Below are positions 50,516 through 64,000 of a stretch of DNA of 64,000 nt, in pieces. The stretch is from Lanius collurio. Its lineage: Eukaryota > Chordata > Aves > Passeriformes > Laniidae. How positions within the stretch are numbered: position 1 is the first letter of the stretch; every line of letters begins with the position of its first letter. The stretch spans positions 21,754,504 through 21,818,503 of the forward strand of contig JACBWW010000015.1 in assembly GCA_020086605.1 (NCBI GenBank). Reading direction: 5' to 3'. The position numbers and the translations under genes were made by a program. The notes beneath the pieces are model-generated. The model searched no databases, had not been told where the DNA came from, and saw only the letters and a list, made by a program, of their open reading frames with translations.

Positions 50516-53500
50516 TTCATAGCAGTCACATGAATATGCACTGCCTAAAAATCACTTCAGCGGGTTTATACATGTTACTATTTTTGAGATGCCTGTGTAT
50601 ATCCTCCTGGATGACAGAAGGATTTTAAGAAGTGGCCACCAGAAAATGCATGAATAGTGTGATGTGCCAAGTCGCTGCTTGCTGTTAGCCCCTGCACTTT
50701 TCCCTCATGCTTCCAACCACAAGTCACTGCTATAGTGGGTACGCTGGCAGGGAGCTGTGCTCTCCTCACTCAAATCAAGCAAGTCCCAGTGGAAAGAACA
50801 ATTCAGTATTCCAGCAACTCAACACGGAGTGCTGACTTTGAATAAACTTTAACAAGGTGTTCATGGCTGAGAAATAACAGCAGGGGACCCCTGAAAGTTT
50901 CAGACTAATTGGCAGATGCCTTTCCAAGTCAGAAAAAAAATAAAACCACAAAACCCAACCCTTGTTGTTCCGAATACGTAACAAGTCACATTACAGAACT
51001 CCAAAGCTGCATCTCAACCATGAAACCTCAAAACATGATATGCTAAGCATATACAATACAAAAAGCAAGGAAAAAACCAGACAGAACTGCTAGACACATG
51101 CTTTAATAGCACATACCAGCTTATGTTCACAACTCCAAGTCACTACAAACATCAGCTCACCCACATGCACCCAACTCAGGTGCATTTCCTATGTCTTCTA
51201 CCATCCTTTTCTTAGTCGCAAGAATCACAAAAGAAATCAAGTATTACATATGGAACCAACCTTTCCATTCAGTTTACAGAATCTCTCATCTCTCTTTTTG
51301 GAAGTTGTATTTACAGCACAGAATGTAGCAAAAGACAGCAAATGACAAGTTGGAGGAAGCAAGAGACACCTCCCATGTGGGTCCCTGTTTTAAAGGACAT
51401 ATAACTGAGGGACTCAGGTCTATAGCACAGATTTACTGTATTTGATGACTGCAGGAGTGTAGTTCTTAACTAAACAACAGTCAACCAGTTGGACCAGCAG
51501 CATGTTCTTTCTTTTCCGTGTCTTAGAGAAGCTTGACTACAAGCAAACATAGTTTTTGTGAAGTTGGTGTGTTTATTGGCCACCAAACTAAATGGAGGAA
51601 TAGAATGGTCTTTGTTAAATGTCAGCTGAGGCAATGAAAGTTACCACTGAAAGACCAGTGTGAACATATGTTACACTTCTGCTGTCTCTGACAGATGTGC
51701 TGGCAAAATTCTGCAGTTCAGAGCCATCCGGTGCCATCTGGTTACATTTATAGTGGGAACCACCAGGGTTTTGGAGCAAATCACTCATGGGGACAAAAAT
51801 GCAATAGCCCCCATTTCATAGCCAGAATTCCCTAACTCAGGAAGTCACTTTGCTTGCCCAGAGCACAGCCACTGTGTAAGCTTCATAAGAGGGGCAGGAG
51901 GCTTTCAGGCCCTTCCAGCTGCATAGTAAGGGTTTCCTCAGGTGACAAAGTACTGACTTGGTTCCATGTGTGTCTCCTGCATTAAACTTGCACAGAGGAG
52001 CAAACCCAGTAGGGAAAGCAGGGGAAATAGGACAGCAGGAAAAGCAATAGTTTAGTTGCTCCCTGCAGATTTTCAGACAGAGCACTGGCTGCAAAGCCAA
52101 GCTTCGTATTACAAGTGAGGAAACAGCTTCCTGTTGTTTGATCTGCCCACTTTAGTAAAAGAGCACTTGCTAAATGCGGCATCAAAGACATTCTAATTGT
52201 CATCATTGCTTCCACCTGTCCCCTGAAATACAACTCCAAATGCCATCTAAAACCTCAGGCTCGGAGTGGCAATGGCGTGTGCTTCTCGCCTAATGCTACA
52301 ACATGAGCAGTCTCAGTCACATCTTGAGGATTATTCTGCATTAGATGCTGCTCTGACGTAGAAGTAAAAGGTTGGCACCCTGTCCCCTAAGTAATACATT
52401 TGCTCTCAATGACCTATCAAGATCAGCTGTTCAAACTTCCTATTCGAAGAGGAATTCTCACAAGACTATTTTTGAGGAGTTAGGTTTTGTTTTTAACAGA
52501 TTAACAAAAGCTCTTTATAGGAAATTAAGGTCTATAATCATTGCTGCTTCTACTGAATAAAATCAGAGCAGTAAGTGAACAGCCAAGCAAACAAAACAAT
52601 GCAGTGAAAGTGAAATTGACTAGAAAATCATAATATAGCCATATTATCATAAAACTTTTATCAACAGTTCAAATAACTAATAAAGTTAATTACTCTAAAA
52701 GTTAAATAGAATAAACTAGTTATCTACTTGCATAAATTTTTGTTTCCATAAATCTCCATCTCTAGTAAAGCCCATAAATTACCTGCATCATTAAACCTCA
52801 GCAAACCTTGCAGTGAACATAAAATTTGAGTGCTTACACAACAGAAATCATGAAAAAAACCCACTCCAAAACAATCTGAAGCAATCTATATAAACTGTTT
52901 CAAATAAACTTCTTAATCTGAAAATAGGCAGGATCACACTTACTTGAAAATGCCTGGATCTTTATATTCTGACTAAATCCAGAAGAACACACTCCTATTT
53001 CTCAAGCCTGGCAACCAAGAGACCCACAGGGCAGCCTGGGAAAACTGGTGGAGCTGCTTTGCTTGCAGGGATTTTGCAGGGGAACAAACTGCATGTGAGC
53101 TGCCAGCTAAACTCTGAGTGGGCAGCGCATCACACAGTACGGGGAAGGCGACTAATTGGTAGAGGACAGGAGAGCCTTTCAAGGAGAAGGAAAATTCATG
53201 GCAGATGAACTTCTCTTCTGCTCCCTTATTCCACTCTGCTCTGCTCTTTCACATTAATGGAAAATATCAAACTAACAAGGCAGTGCAATATATTGTAACA
53301 CACATTTCTCTGTCAAAATAAGGCCACATTTTATTTCTGTGATACACCACAGCAATAACACATTAGTCAACATGCAAAACCCTAACAATAATAGTTCAAA
53401 AATAACAAAAGCCACGTGTTGGCTGGTGTTCCCTGTAGTCTTTGTGTAAAAAAGAAGTTGGAAAACACGTCAATATGACAGAGCTGCAAGATTTCAGGCT

Positions 53501-56500
53501 CCAGCCATATTCATACATAGACTTCACAAGAACCTGGAGCCAACGGTTTTGCAATCCAACCATGGAGCAGCCTTTTACACTCTCCTCTCCAGGCTCTTGC
53601 CTGAACATAACAATCTTGAAAAACGTGGCTACTGACACCCTGCTTTATGACTCACTGAAGTGTTTTGAGCCTGGGAAGTCACATCTGGAAGCATGCTATG
53701 ACATGCTCTTCTGCTCTAGAGAACAAGCAGTAACCAAAAGCAGAGACCACTATGGACTACTTTGTGATGGGCAAACTACTCAAAACACAGCATTGGGTCT
53801 AAATCAAACCCCAGAGTCCTGCCTGGCTTTTCCCTCTTTTTCCATTTGAAAGGATCCACATGCATTCCAGCCCTATTCTTAAGTTCACTCCTTCCCATTC
53901 AATGCTGATTTTTATGTTCTATATTTTCCTCCCTCCAAGTATTAACCACAGCAATGTGAAGCAGAAAATTCTTATAAAACAGAAATACAACACTGGCAGA
54001 TTGTGAGCATCAAACAACTGAACACTTCCTTCTTTGCTAATTACAGTGAAAAGAATTTACCTTGGCAGAGTCTTCAAAACTCTACTATTAATTTTCAAAT
54101 ATTCTTCAGTGATGAAACTTGTTTAGATCTAGAATTGTTTCTACTTGACTTCTCTTGTCTCCTTGAAGCTTTTCATCTTCAGAACCAAGTTCAACCGAGC
54201 ACCAAACTTCTCATTTAGGAAGTTTCTCTCATATGTTTCTTACTTGCATAGAATCTCTAAGGTGTTTTTCTTCCTTTAAAAAAAAGCCAGATGATGATGT
54301 TGTTACATTAAAAACTTTTTTAGTGTTCATTTCTTCAGTGCCCTAATCTTTAAATGAAGTTTACTAAGGAGATGGCTTCTAGCTCTGTGTTTCTCAAGAG
54401 GGAAAAAAATAATGTGTGCTTGTATGTCATTCAGTCCTGTTTCCCTATTTTAACACTTAGCCTCCTGAACAAAAATACCTATAATTCAGTCCCCATCACT
54501 GCTAGAAAACTCCAAGCTATGCTGTGCTTTAAGTGCCTGATTCATCAGTTATTGGTATATTCTTTCATCACTTTTAAAATTACTGTGCAATAAGATGCTG
54601 AGGTTTACACACTTGTTTTCCCTGTACACTGAAATAACTTACACAGAAAAAACAGGGCAAGCTGCATTATGTGTCAATATGTGCCTCTTAAAAGGTTTCT
54701 TCTAAGTGGCAATGTTTGAGCAGGACACCCTTGCCCTTATATCCACCTTAAAGGGAGCTGGATTTATCCTAAGGCTACCAGAGGTCACTTTGCACTTCAA
54801 CAGCATCCTGCAAGTGCCCAGGACAAAACTTGGGATACAGATTGTCCCTGCAGGCAGACACAGTGGAATTAAGGCTGCCACCTGAGAGCACCCTGCCTCT
54901 GAGCTGCCATCACCTGCTACAGGCTGCAGCATCTACCTGGGTCTTTAAAATAATGGCAAAAATGTTTGGAGCATGTTATTCCAGATCTAATGATCCAGGA
55001 GTACTAATGGGTTTAGGAGATCACTTCAGCAGTGCTCATATAGAAGCCGATGTGTAGACAATAAGTGTCAGATTTCCCCACAAAAATATTTGGATTCATG
55101 GCTTTTCAGCAACTTTGCAAAACTAAAAGCAAGAAAAAATAATTTTATGCCAGGGTTCCTGAAAGAAATAGAAAATATCTGGATGATGAAGCTTTTGTTT
55201 ACACTGTTAGGGCCCACATGGAAGTCCTTTGCACAGGCACTGAGTGGGTACAGAGGGAGATTAGACATTGGCATTAGATTAGAACCCATTTTTCCTTCGA
55301 AGGAGGCACTTCTGGAACAAGGGCTTGTAGCACTTCACAGAGCTCCCTGCTTTATTCAGGAAGGAACTCATGTCTAATTAAACTAGACAGAACAGACTCT
55401 TCATCATTTCAGCTGGAAAAGCCAGCAAGGGAGCTCCGCTAGCACAGGGACAGCCAATTGCGGCTTCCCAGCTCGCCAGCAGCCTGTAAAGCTGCTACTG
55501 GGGGGCCTTGGCATTGTATTCAAAGCTACTTTTAAGAGCCAATATGGTAAGCTGTACAAGATATGATGTGCAGGGAGTCCCATAAAATCCTTTAATGGAA
55601 ACAGCAGGCTTGTGTTGGAAAAGGTTTCAAGGAGCCGTGAACACCAGTATGAAGATTTCGGCTCCCGCAAGTCACCAGGGTCCGAGTGCACAGGTTCCAG
55701 TAGCCCCAAACCTCACTACAAGGTTTTAGGATGTTTTCTGTAAGAAAGTTTGCATCGTTGAGTCACAGCTCATAGAGAAAATATTGATATGATGATGACA
55801 CAGCACTTTTTTCCCCTGCTGCTCTGCTGTGTTAAACCATCAGAGGCAAGGTGAGATGCTTAGCCAGCTAAAAGCCCAGCAGGAAGACAGGCCTGCCAAG
55901 CAAGCTACGTGTGCAACACGAATCTAACAGGGACACGCGCCTGCTGCTGGGACAGTCCCATTTAATGTCCCTGGGATGAGTTATTCTTGGATAAAGCACT
56001 ATCAATTTCTACTCCCTCTAGGTGGAAGGCAGTCCCAGGCTGTCTTGAGGAGGTGTGTAACACTGAGGGTCTTTCTCTACCTCTTCTTTCTTCCACTTTT
56101 TACAAATGCAATGAACCTTCTCTTTAAGCAAAATCTTTGCAGAGTTCTGCCACCGTTGCCTGCAGTGCCAAGTATTTGCCATTTTGAAGAGCATTTCAGA
56201 GGTGTGAATGGGGATGAATCCAGCAGCTTGGCCTGTGGTTATCAAGCACCTCTGAATCTTTTTTTTCTCCCTGTGCTCTCGCACCCCAGTGATGTGGGGT
56301 ACAGCTGCTCTGCCATACAGGGATGTGCTGGCCAGCTACACTGGATAATTGGGACACCAGCCTGGAAAGCAGGCTGCAGGACCACAGGGAACATCAAGGC
56401 ACTTCTGCTTCAAGGAGACTCATTAGAAAATGGGGATTCCACGGCTATGTAGGCCTCTGCTTATGACACTTTACCTACCATATCATCCAAAACTCCCTTA

Positions 56501-57103
56501 TAAAACACTATAACAACATCACCAGCAGAATGTGACTATCACCAGAGTATATTTTTTGCCTTTTTACTGAAGTTCTTCCCAGCTCCTCCAGATTCCTCAA
56601 AGTCACCACAACCACTGGAAGAAAACACAGCAGTGGCTCTAAGTGGGTCAAAGAGAAGACCACCAGAAAGAAGTCCTTATACACTGGATCTGGAAAACCC
56701 CGTGTCTTTCACATCTAAATAGCAACAACACTTCAAGTATTCTACAGGATGACTTTAAAAATTGCAGCCATCAACAGTCAGAATATGGACCACTCACAGC
56801 TGTATGTTAGATCTTCATTTCTAAAAATTATATTAAATCTGGACCATCAAAAAACACTGCTTGAACAGAAGTATTTTTGATATTCATGTACAGTAATTGC
56901 ATCTTACTCCTGCTCTGAAGGATTAAAAGCACTAAGGTGGTCGTTAGGGGATCTCATCTGTTAAAAGCCAGAAACACTCAGAATCCAGGGAGGGGGTAAA
57001 GAAGGGGGAAAAAGTAATGCAATCACCTTTTCTTGGTGTTTGTTTTGTGCATAAGAATTAACACATTTCCCAGTTTTTCACCCAAACTACAATTTCACAC
57101 TGG
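50516..57103. other. Unique noncoding DNA, no gene seen
   Basis: The longest plus-strand frames of the window lie here (53442-53849, 135 codons; 55976-56452, 158 codons). I looked for motifs and splice context and found none. Their lengths are near the chance expectation for 64 kb. The interval 55400-55980 is somewhat richer in CpG and GC than its surroundings, far short of a CpG island by eye. Confidence 0.5.
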
Positions 57104-57119
57104 AAAAAAAAAAAAAAAA
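57104..57119. repeat. A16 homopolymer tract
   Basis: Sixteen A followed by CAACAAAAAAA. No recognisable retroposed sequence precedes it. Confidence 0.9.
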
Positions 57120-60100
57120 CAACAAAAAAACTCTTTGGAAAATAGTGAATGACTTCTTCATGACTGAGTATCTGAATTATATTTGAAAATACAGGAAATA
57201 CATTCTCCTAATCAGCCCTTTTACCTACTGCCAAAAAAATGAGAGTGCCACTTCACAGCTAAAGCAAGCTGTTATCTACTCACTTTATAATTCACTCCAA
57301 AACCTTACATTAATGCAATATTGCAAATGAGCACTTGAATGCAGAAGAACCAAAAGAAGCAAATGATGAGTCCCTCTGGCCTGTGCACACATCCTACAGA
57401 CCATTGTGGACCATTCTTACAATCATTTTTCCCAGCACTATTTAATCTTACTAAAACCCAAAACTAAATCCTATATAAAACCACACGTACAATATGTAGG
57501 AATATCATCTCTCCCTAGCAAATTCTATAAGAAAATGTACTTTTTAAACTTCTGCTGGCATACTGTATCATTCAGTTCATACCCTTTCTGCTTACAAAAT
57601 TCAAGGTTATCATATATTCCAGCTACTTTAGGTGTGTTCTCATTTTTCAAACCCCTTTTTTTTACCTTCCAACATAAAATATCCCTTTGTCCTGAAGAAA
57701 AGCTCTCACACTTTACTTAATGTACAATCACTACACAGATGGCTTATGTATGTGTAATTAAAAATAAAAAAAAAATCTACATATCAAATCTATTGGATAT
57801 ATACCAAGCAAGTGCACAGTTCATCAACACAAACTAAATGCACAATATTTAGAGGGCTTCAGGTTCACTGCCCAAGTACAAGCCATATGGCCAGCTCTAC
57901 AAAAACTTCACTTGTTAGACATCAGCTATCAAACATGGATGCTTTCCATGCAACTGGAACAAGCATTTTATCAGAACTGGTAAGAGATAAAGGCCATGGA
58001 ATCTTTAACACTCTTAAGTGATAGATGATTGATCCAGTTCCATGTTCTCTGCCAAGCAGGGAGGAATCCCCCAAGGGAGGGAGACATTTGTATACATGCA
58101 AGGAACACTTTCATTCTGAGGTGAAGCAGGCAAGATCAAAAGAACATTAAAAATTTATAATTTGGAGGATCAGAAATTAGAAATTAACCCAGGTTTGAAA
58201 AATACGACAAGTGTTTTAATGAAAATACAGCACAATAGTTAATGTATTGTGACAAGGCAGAAAACACTCACCTCCTAAGACAGGGCACCTGAACAAACAT
58301 TTATTATCCTGACCCAAGAACAACCAAAGAGTTCCAAAGTTTATGTACTAATGTTCCTTACTTCAAAGATTTCCTTAAGCTACATCAGAAGGCCAAATTT
58401 CTATGCCTAGAATTTTAGCACTGAAGAAAAGGGAGCTGACAAACTGTCATGCTGTCAAGAGGAAAACACACTGAGAAGTGTTCAAATATGCAAAACCTTT
58501 ATTTTTCTTGAAATAAGACTATTCCCATTTTCTGTAATTGCAAAACCTGTACCCACATGAACTTTGTTCCCACATGACCTGGTAAAAATTTCTGTTTCCT
58601 AAGATACACCTCGATAGCCACTGCAACCCCGTCTAAATTACTCTGTGTTACCGGGTGCTTGCAAATCAGGAATTTGATCTGCTGGCACCTGGCAAAAGAG
58701 AGACACAGCTGAAGTCTTACAGAGAAAAGGTCCTGTGGCAACATGGTTTACTGGCAGAGGGCTTGGGTCAGCTGCTAGGACTGTCAGAAGGTCACATGAA
58801 AGAGGATTTTAAAAGTGAGCAGAATAAAATGAGAGCGTGAACTTCACTAACTACACCAGCTTCTATAGGATTGCTACAGGTGTGGAAAGTTAGCATATTT
58901 GGGGAAAAGGAGTGTGCAAACTGGAGAGAAGTGTAGTTGGCTGGGGAAGGGAGGAAGGGTGTTTCATGTTACAGTTGCAGCTTCCGCCTTCCCCCAACTG
59001 ATCAAGATGTAAATGACCAGGAGGACACATGGGCCGGGATGTAGGGGTCTGATTTCATTCCCGTGCAGGAAACACGGGGACAAGTGTTAGACATCCAGGG
59101 CAGGGACACCAAACACTCTTGATTTCTGTGTGGGGCTTAGACAAGTTACAGCAAGTCTAAAAATAGTGAAGCTAAAGATAAGAAAAAGAACATGCTTAGT
59201 AATGCTACACTCTTTTTCAAGGGGATTGGGCACAGTGGTTATCAACATTACAAGATGGACATGATCTAACAACAACATTAAGGCATTAAATTTCTAACTC
59301 ATAGGTTACACAGAGACAGAAGTGGCCATTCTCATCATACAGTGATAGTCTTGTACACTGTACCAGAAAATCAAGAGAATACATTGCTACCACAGGAAAA
59401 TAACCAGGTACTGACAGTCTGTGGCATAACACCCATCCAGGAAATATTTTCAGGGGATTCAACTGATACAGAAACAATGAACAGTTCTTACACTAATGCC
59501 AGACATCATGGATTTATGTGAAACAGATTTAGAGAAACAAAGTTGGTTTCATCCTCTGACGAGCATAGCAAATCTACCAGATTAAATGAGGGTTTACAAA
59601 CTGAGAACATCAATATTTCTGTGCTATTTCACTTTGTACTATCCAAAATTCTGATCAAAAAAGTTGATACTAAAAAGACCTAATAAGCACTTATTCAAAA
59701 GACTGGATGATTTGAGACTCATCACCAATGTAAATCCAGACTCTACCAGTAACATCTGTATCAACCAAGCCTCTGCACAGCACTGCTGACATCAAAATTA
59801 ACTTAGAAATTTGTGTTCCACCTTTAAATGACACCTTGAAGTCAGAGAGAATACAACAAAAATGTATAGTAAGCAACTGAAAGTGCGATTTATTTAACTT
59901 AGAGAAGTTCTAGAAACAGATTTCATTGCAGTTTCCCAAGTGCCTCCTTTGGAAGAAAACACCAATCTTATTTCAGCTGATGAATGTATAAAAAAACCCC
60001 TCAGCTATGGACAAATGTTCCAAAAAGGATGATTACTCAGTGGTCTAAATTACCAAGGCCAGGAACTTTGAATTCTTCAACTCTTGACTTTTAAAGTAGC

Positions 60101-60298
60101 TCTTGATAAAGTATCAAAAACCTTTCCAGAATACATATAATGACAAAGTACAAATTTGCAATAATCCCGTGAAATTTATTGTCTTAATACAGGGTAAGTG
60201 CAAGAAGTGTGATGGTCTGTGACATGAAGGAGGATCAAACAACTTTTTCAACAAACTCTTCTGTCTTACTTGCTTTGATTGTACAAATGACATGAAAG
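57120..60298. other. Unique noncoding DNA, no gene seen
   Basis: No gene or repeat family is recognised. A G-rich patch with GGGAAGGGAGGAAGGG lies near 58940-58958. Confidence 0.55.
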
Positions 60299-60316
60299 AA
60301 AAAAAAAAAAAAAAAA
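60299..60316. repeat. A18 homopolymer tract
   Basis: Eighteen A between CATGAAAG and GAAGAAAAACCCC. A possible retroposon tail, but no source sequence is recognisable. Confidence 0.9.
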
Positions 60317-63214
60317 GAAGAAAAACCCCAATGGTCTTGAAGGTAAAAGGTAAGAACTTTAGGCATCAGCTATATTTTTAACTTTTACAAAAGAAAGCTA
60401 ACATTAATGTTGCCTCAACAGTGAAAAGGGTTGACTTATACTAATAAATGAGGAAAATGCACACCATTCTTCTCTTTCATTTGCAGCAATGTCTCAAATA
60501 CTTACCGACTGCTTGACTTGCTGTTGCTGATCAGAGGAGAATGAAGTAGATGTGCCCAGTACAGTACAACATGAAACTGATAACTGAATGCCAAGTTTGC
60601 TTTGGTAGCATATGAGTGATATGAAGCCAGTGGAAAGGGAAAAAAAGCTAGTCACAACAAAAATCCCCAAGACACTTAGGGAAAAAACAACAGCTAAAAT
60701 GAGCAATTGATCTCAGGGAAGATATCCAAGTCAAATTTAATCATATGCTCAGCAAAAGCAAGCAAGTCTCAGGCAAAGTGGATTACCTTTGCAAATGAGC
60801 AAGCACTGAAATGAGAGTTTACTCAATTCGTTTACATACTCACAGACTGGAAATACAGCTTGGAAAGGAGCAGTATTGATAAGAAAAGAAACACAGCCGG
60901 GGAAGACCTCAAAACCAGACAGGAAGACAGGTGGCAGTGTAAACTGGTAGAAAGGCCAGTACTGAATAGGAAAAGATCAGAAATAAAATATTGCATGGCT
61001 CGAGAAGTTTAGCTGTAGAAACAAATTGTTCAACCAGATTAAGTAGGAAGGTCAGAGCAGAATTGCTAGGGCACTTCACTGCCTTCCCTTCGATCAAAAA
61101 CACACAGGGCTTGTCAAAGTTTGTACAATGCCTGTTGGATCACATACAGCATAAACAGCTTGCCAGGCAAGTGTCTCAATGAAACAAATCATGCTGCACT
61201 TCTGTTTGTCCAACAGCACCGCCTGCATCGGGTGCTGGACATGCTCTCACAAATTCCAGAAAAATTTAATCTTCTAGGACAAGAGTAACTAACCATCACT
61301 AACCACCAAAACAAGTAGCTACTGCCAAAAAACACAGAAAAGCTGTAGTGTCAATGAAGCTACACTTAAATGTGGCACCTTTGACCTGCACAAAGTAAAA
61401 TGCCAAATCCCTTCCAGCTGGTGTGATGCAGGCATAATCTACTACTAACTCTGATACAGCTAGTAATGAAGAGAGTCTATAAGGAATAAACACATGAAAA
61501 TGAGGAAATTATTTCTGAAAATCAAATAAACTCCGATGAGCTGGTATCACGTGGTTTCCCAGCGCTGGAGGAAAAGGTTGCCTCTGCAGGTATCTTGAAA
61601 AATGGTTTTGATTTTGAATAACTTGAGTGGCCCACAACTGCATCCCTTCGGTCCTTCGTGTCATAACCTTTACTGAGCAAGCAATATATAGTCATTTCTT
61701 CCTGGTCCACTTTTACCTCAGTTCACTACACATGAGCAGCTTGTAACTACTATCAGCATCTGAGCTGATTCACTGAAGAGCAGAATTACTGCTTTTGTGA
61801 AAACCATCTTTATACATACACTAGCCTTTTTAGCAGATTAAATATTTCTTTTCACTTCCTGAATTCAGTAATAACCTGCTGTTTTGGTTTTTTTTTTTTT
61901 TACACAGACTACTTTGCAGTCTTAAAGGTTCACACAGAACCAAGACAATACGTTTCTTTATGAACATACTCAAAGTTTTCTGTATGAACTTGGTTAACAG
62001 TCTGAATAAAGTGTCATATAATAGGAGTACTTTGGCCAGAACTGGCAGCAGAACAATGTCATGCTGGAAGAGAATCAATTTAAGGAAAACCAGAGGAAAA
62101 AAAATCATAGTGTGCATTGATGATAAATTCAGAACATACATGAAACTAGCACTGAAGATGTTGAACAAAAGTTCTGATTTATGATAACACTCCACCAAAT
62201 AACATCTCATTTAGCTCTAGGATGGCCCAAGATTACATACCTGAAAGGCAGCTCTGCTTTTCCTACATCATCTCATAAAAAAAGGTTCCAACCTAGAAAC
62301 TCATTCACTGGTTGTCTCAGTGTGCTCTGTGTCCAGCTGAGGTTTGCCCACACACTGTCACTGCAGCTCACACAAACTGAGTCATACAAAAGCCACCTTG
62401 CCCACTCTATCAATGTTGCTCCATCAGATGAGCACACAACGGATCTCACGTTCAGCTTCGCTGCACTACAGGATTTCCAAAACTTCAAGTGGTGTATTTG
62501 TGCTTTGGAATAGATCATAAGAAACCATACACATCCAAATCTCACATCTCTTGTGAGGAAACACTAAAGATGAAGAGGGCACTGTAGAAATGCTTTACAA
62601 AAAGCATTTTTGTACTATTGAATATTATTCAATTCAGGGTACTGACAAAACTCTGGATGATTGCACTCCTTGATAGTGCTCTCAAATTTCACAAATGTAC
62701 AAAGAATTAATTTTCACCTTCTAATCTTGTGGATTAAATATGCTTGAGGAAAAAACTGGAGCAGAAAAGAGATTCTCTCAGTTTATAATTTACATATTAA
62801 AGAGCACTTCCTGCTCCGAGCAACTGTTTCCTTAATATTGTTTTAACAAAATTCATCATTTTAAATGCTTAGGTTATGATGTTTGCATCAAAATAAATGG
62901 TTCCCAGTGCAAAAGCTGCTCTACTTATGAAATATGGGGGGAGATGTTGCTATAGGAAAACAAAATATTATGGAAATCTGAAAAAAATGAAAAAAAATTA
63001 CAGCCACCACAAGTGAATACCAAGAAATCTGCAAAGTCTGTTTCTGTGGACATGTCTTCCTGCTATTACTAAATGTTTTGCATCTTTATTCTGTAAAGAC
63101 TAAATGATCCAGAAAAACTTGAATAAAATACCATTCATTCCTAATTTCTGAAAGAAAGAGTCAAGATTTATTTTTCCTTATTTTTAAAATTAGCTACAAG
63201 TGGAAAGCACTATT
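60317..63214. other. Unique noncoding DNA, no gene seen
   Basis: No gene recognised. On the minus strand a good donor (TCG then GTAAGTATTTG, near 60503-60508) follows a 70-codon open frame ending SSDQQQQVKQS, but no clear acceptor defines the exon. A T14 tract (61888-61901) followed by ACACAG gives a strong plus-strand acceptor-like site near 61907, also without a clear exon. Confidence 0.5.
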
Positions 63215-63233
63215 AAAAAAAAAAAAAAAAAAA
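63215..63233. repeat. A19 homopolymer tract
   Basis: Nineteen A, with AAAGCAC on both sides (upstream near 63205 and directly at the tract end). The matching flanks could be a short target-site duplication of a decayed retroposon, but with so many A the match may be chance. Confidence 0.9.
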
Positions 63234-64000
63234 GCACCAGGTTTTCTGCTTATTTGCAAGTAGTGAAATCTCTATACACTTTCTCCATGTATTATAAATA
63301 TATTCTCTTCTGGCATGCTGCTCAGCAAAGACTTAATGTAATTGTTCTAGATGTCAAGAGATTTGAAGGCATAGAGTTCCTCCCAAAATGTGCTCAACAT
63401 TTGGCAGAACTGTACTCTACTAATGCCTTTGAATTTATTTATCCATTGAATACTTCAGAAGGTAGCAGAAATTATCCAGTTTTAGAGAATACAATCCATT
63501 TGATTTAGGTTCCAAAGGCCAAAACAAGGGCAAGTGGAAGCCATGCTGCTAAAATTACCTTCCCTTAAGCAAATATACTGAATGAATACCAGTGAAGTCC
63601 AGGGAAATGAAAGCACAGGGAAGAAGTAACAGAAAAGTGGCAAAACGGTTCTTGTAATAAGAGAAATACCAGCACTGGCTGACCTTGCTAATAATACACA
63701 GAATGCTTAGCATTGACAAGAGAAGGCAACACAAATGAACAGGAAGCTGTAAATCTTTAGAGCCAGAGGAATCTCTCCGCAAGTAGCAACTAAAATAAGC
63801 CCCTTGAAAACCTGCATGTGTAAGTTTACTGTATTTCCTAGTCCTTGGGCAGCAGCAGTGTGTTAACATACATGCCTTTTCTCAGCACATGCAGCATCTC
63901 AAAACAGTTGATATCAGATAGCAATTGTATGCACTGCCTCAACAACAGCCAGGAGACAGAAGGATGGAGAACCAAGAACAACTGTTTAAAATGTATGGCC
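63234..64000. other. Unique noncoding DNA, no gene seen
   Basis: Plus- and minus-strand frames of about 100 codons (63200-63508 and 63555-63869) occur without recognisable features. Confidence 0.5.

Noticed and set aside
53442..53849. 135-codon plus-strand frame
   Set aside because: Composition is unremarkable, there is no family match and no splice sites at sensible places.
55976..56452. Longest plus-strand open frame (158 codons)
   Set aside because: No recognisable motif, no family resemblance and no convincing splice context. A length near 150 codons is expected at least once by chance in 64 kb read in six frames.
60494..60706. Minus-strand frame ending SSDQQQQVKQS at a GTAAGT donor
   Set aside because: No clear acceptor defines the exon, and the N-terminal part is a hydrophobic, low-complexity translation of AT-rich DNA.

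Overview
The window reads as intergenic or deep-intronic DNA from a bird. It is AT-rich, has few CpG dinucleotides, and shows no operon-like packing, no ribosome binding sites and no long coding frames. The bird assignment rests on recognisable CR1 LINE fragments in the style of avian genomes and on one ERVL-type solo LTR of the kind common in bird genomes. A non-avian reptile cannot be excluded from sequence alone. I recognise no protein-coding gene, rRNA, tRNA, CRISPR array or known microRNA. The longest open frames, about 126 to 158 codons, are close to what chance gives for 64 kb read in six frames at this base composition. Several of the mid-sized frames are explained by CR1 remnants, by the LTR or by local GC-rich patches.

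Layout. 1-4316: unique noncoding DNA with one regulatory-looking block (about 1430-1870). 4317-4972: a CR1 fragment on the minus strand followed by a short CR1 3' tail on the plus strand. 4975-10320: unique DNA with a GC-richer patch near 7050-7320. 10321-10388: a CR1 3' tail. 10389-29304: unique DNA with a possible exon (14732-14917), candidate conserved blocks (15685-15920, 26640-26890) and simple repeats. 29305-29710: the solo LTR, bounded by a perfect 5-bp target-site duplication. 33221-33826: a longer CR1 fragment on the minus strand. 34612-34643: a TC microsatellite. 35578-35618: a 20-bp palindrome with 12-bp flanking direct repeats. 36070-36800: a purine-rich stretch. 38002-38011: a 10-N assembly gap. 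About 38394-38635: an old repeat built around 41-bp inverted arms. 39271-41212: a splice-site-bracketed 30-nt segment and, separately, the most coding-like interval of the window. 44415-44457: a 17-bp hairpin. 46820-46880: a well-formed candidate exon on the minus strand. 50442-50515: a small CR1 relic. The remainder to 64000 is unique DNA with A or T tracts.

No genes can be shown to work together here. I found no convincing new biological system. The most checkable leads are the candidate exons (39271-39300, 40706-41212, 46820-46880), the palindromic repeat at 38394, and the small fold-back structures at 35590 and 44415. All calls are by eye, without alignment, expression or repeat-library support.
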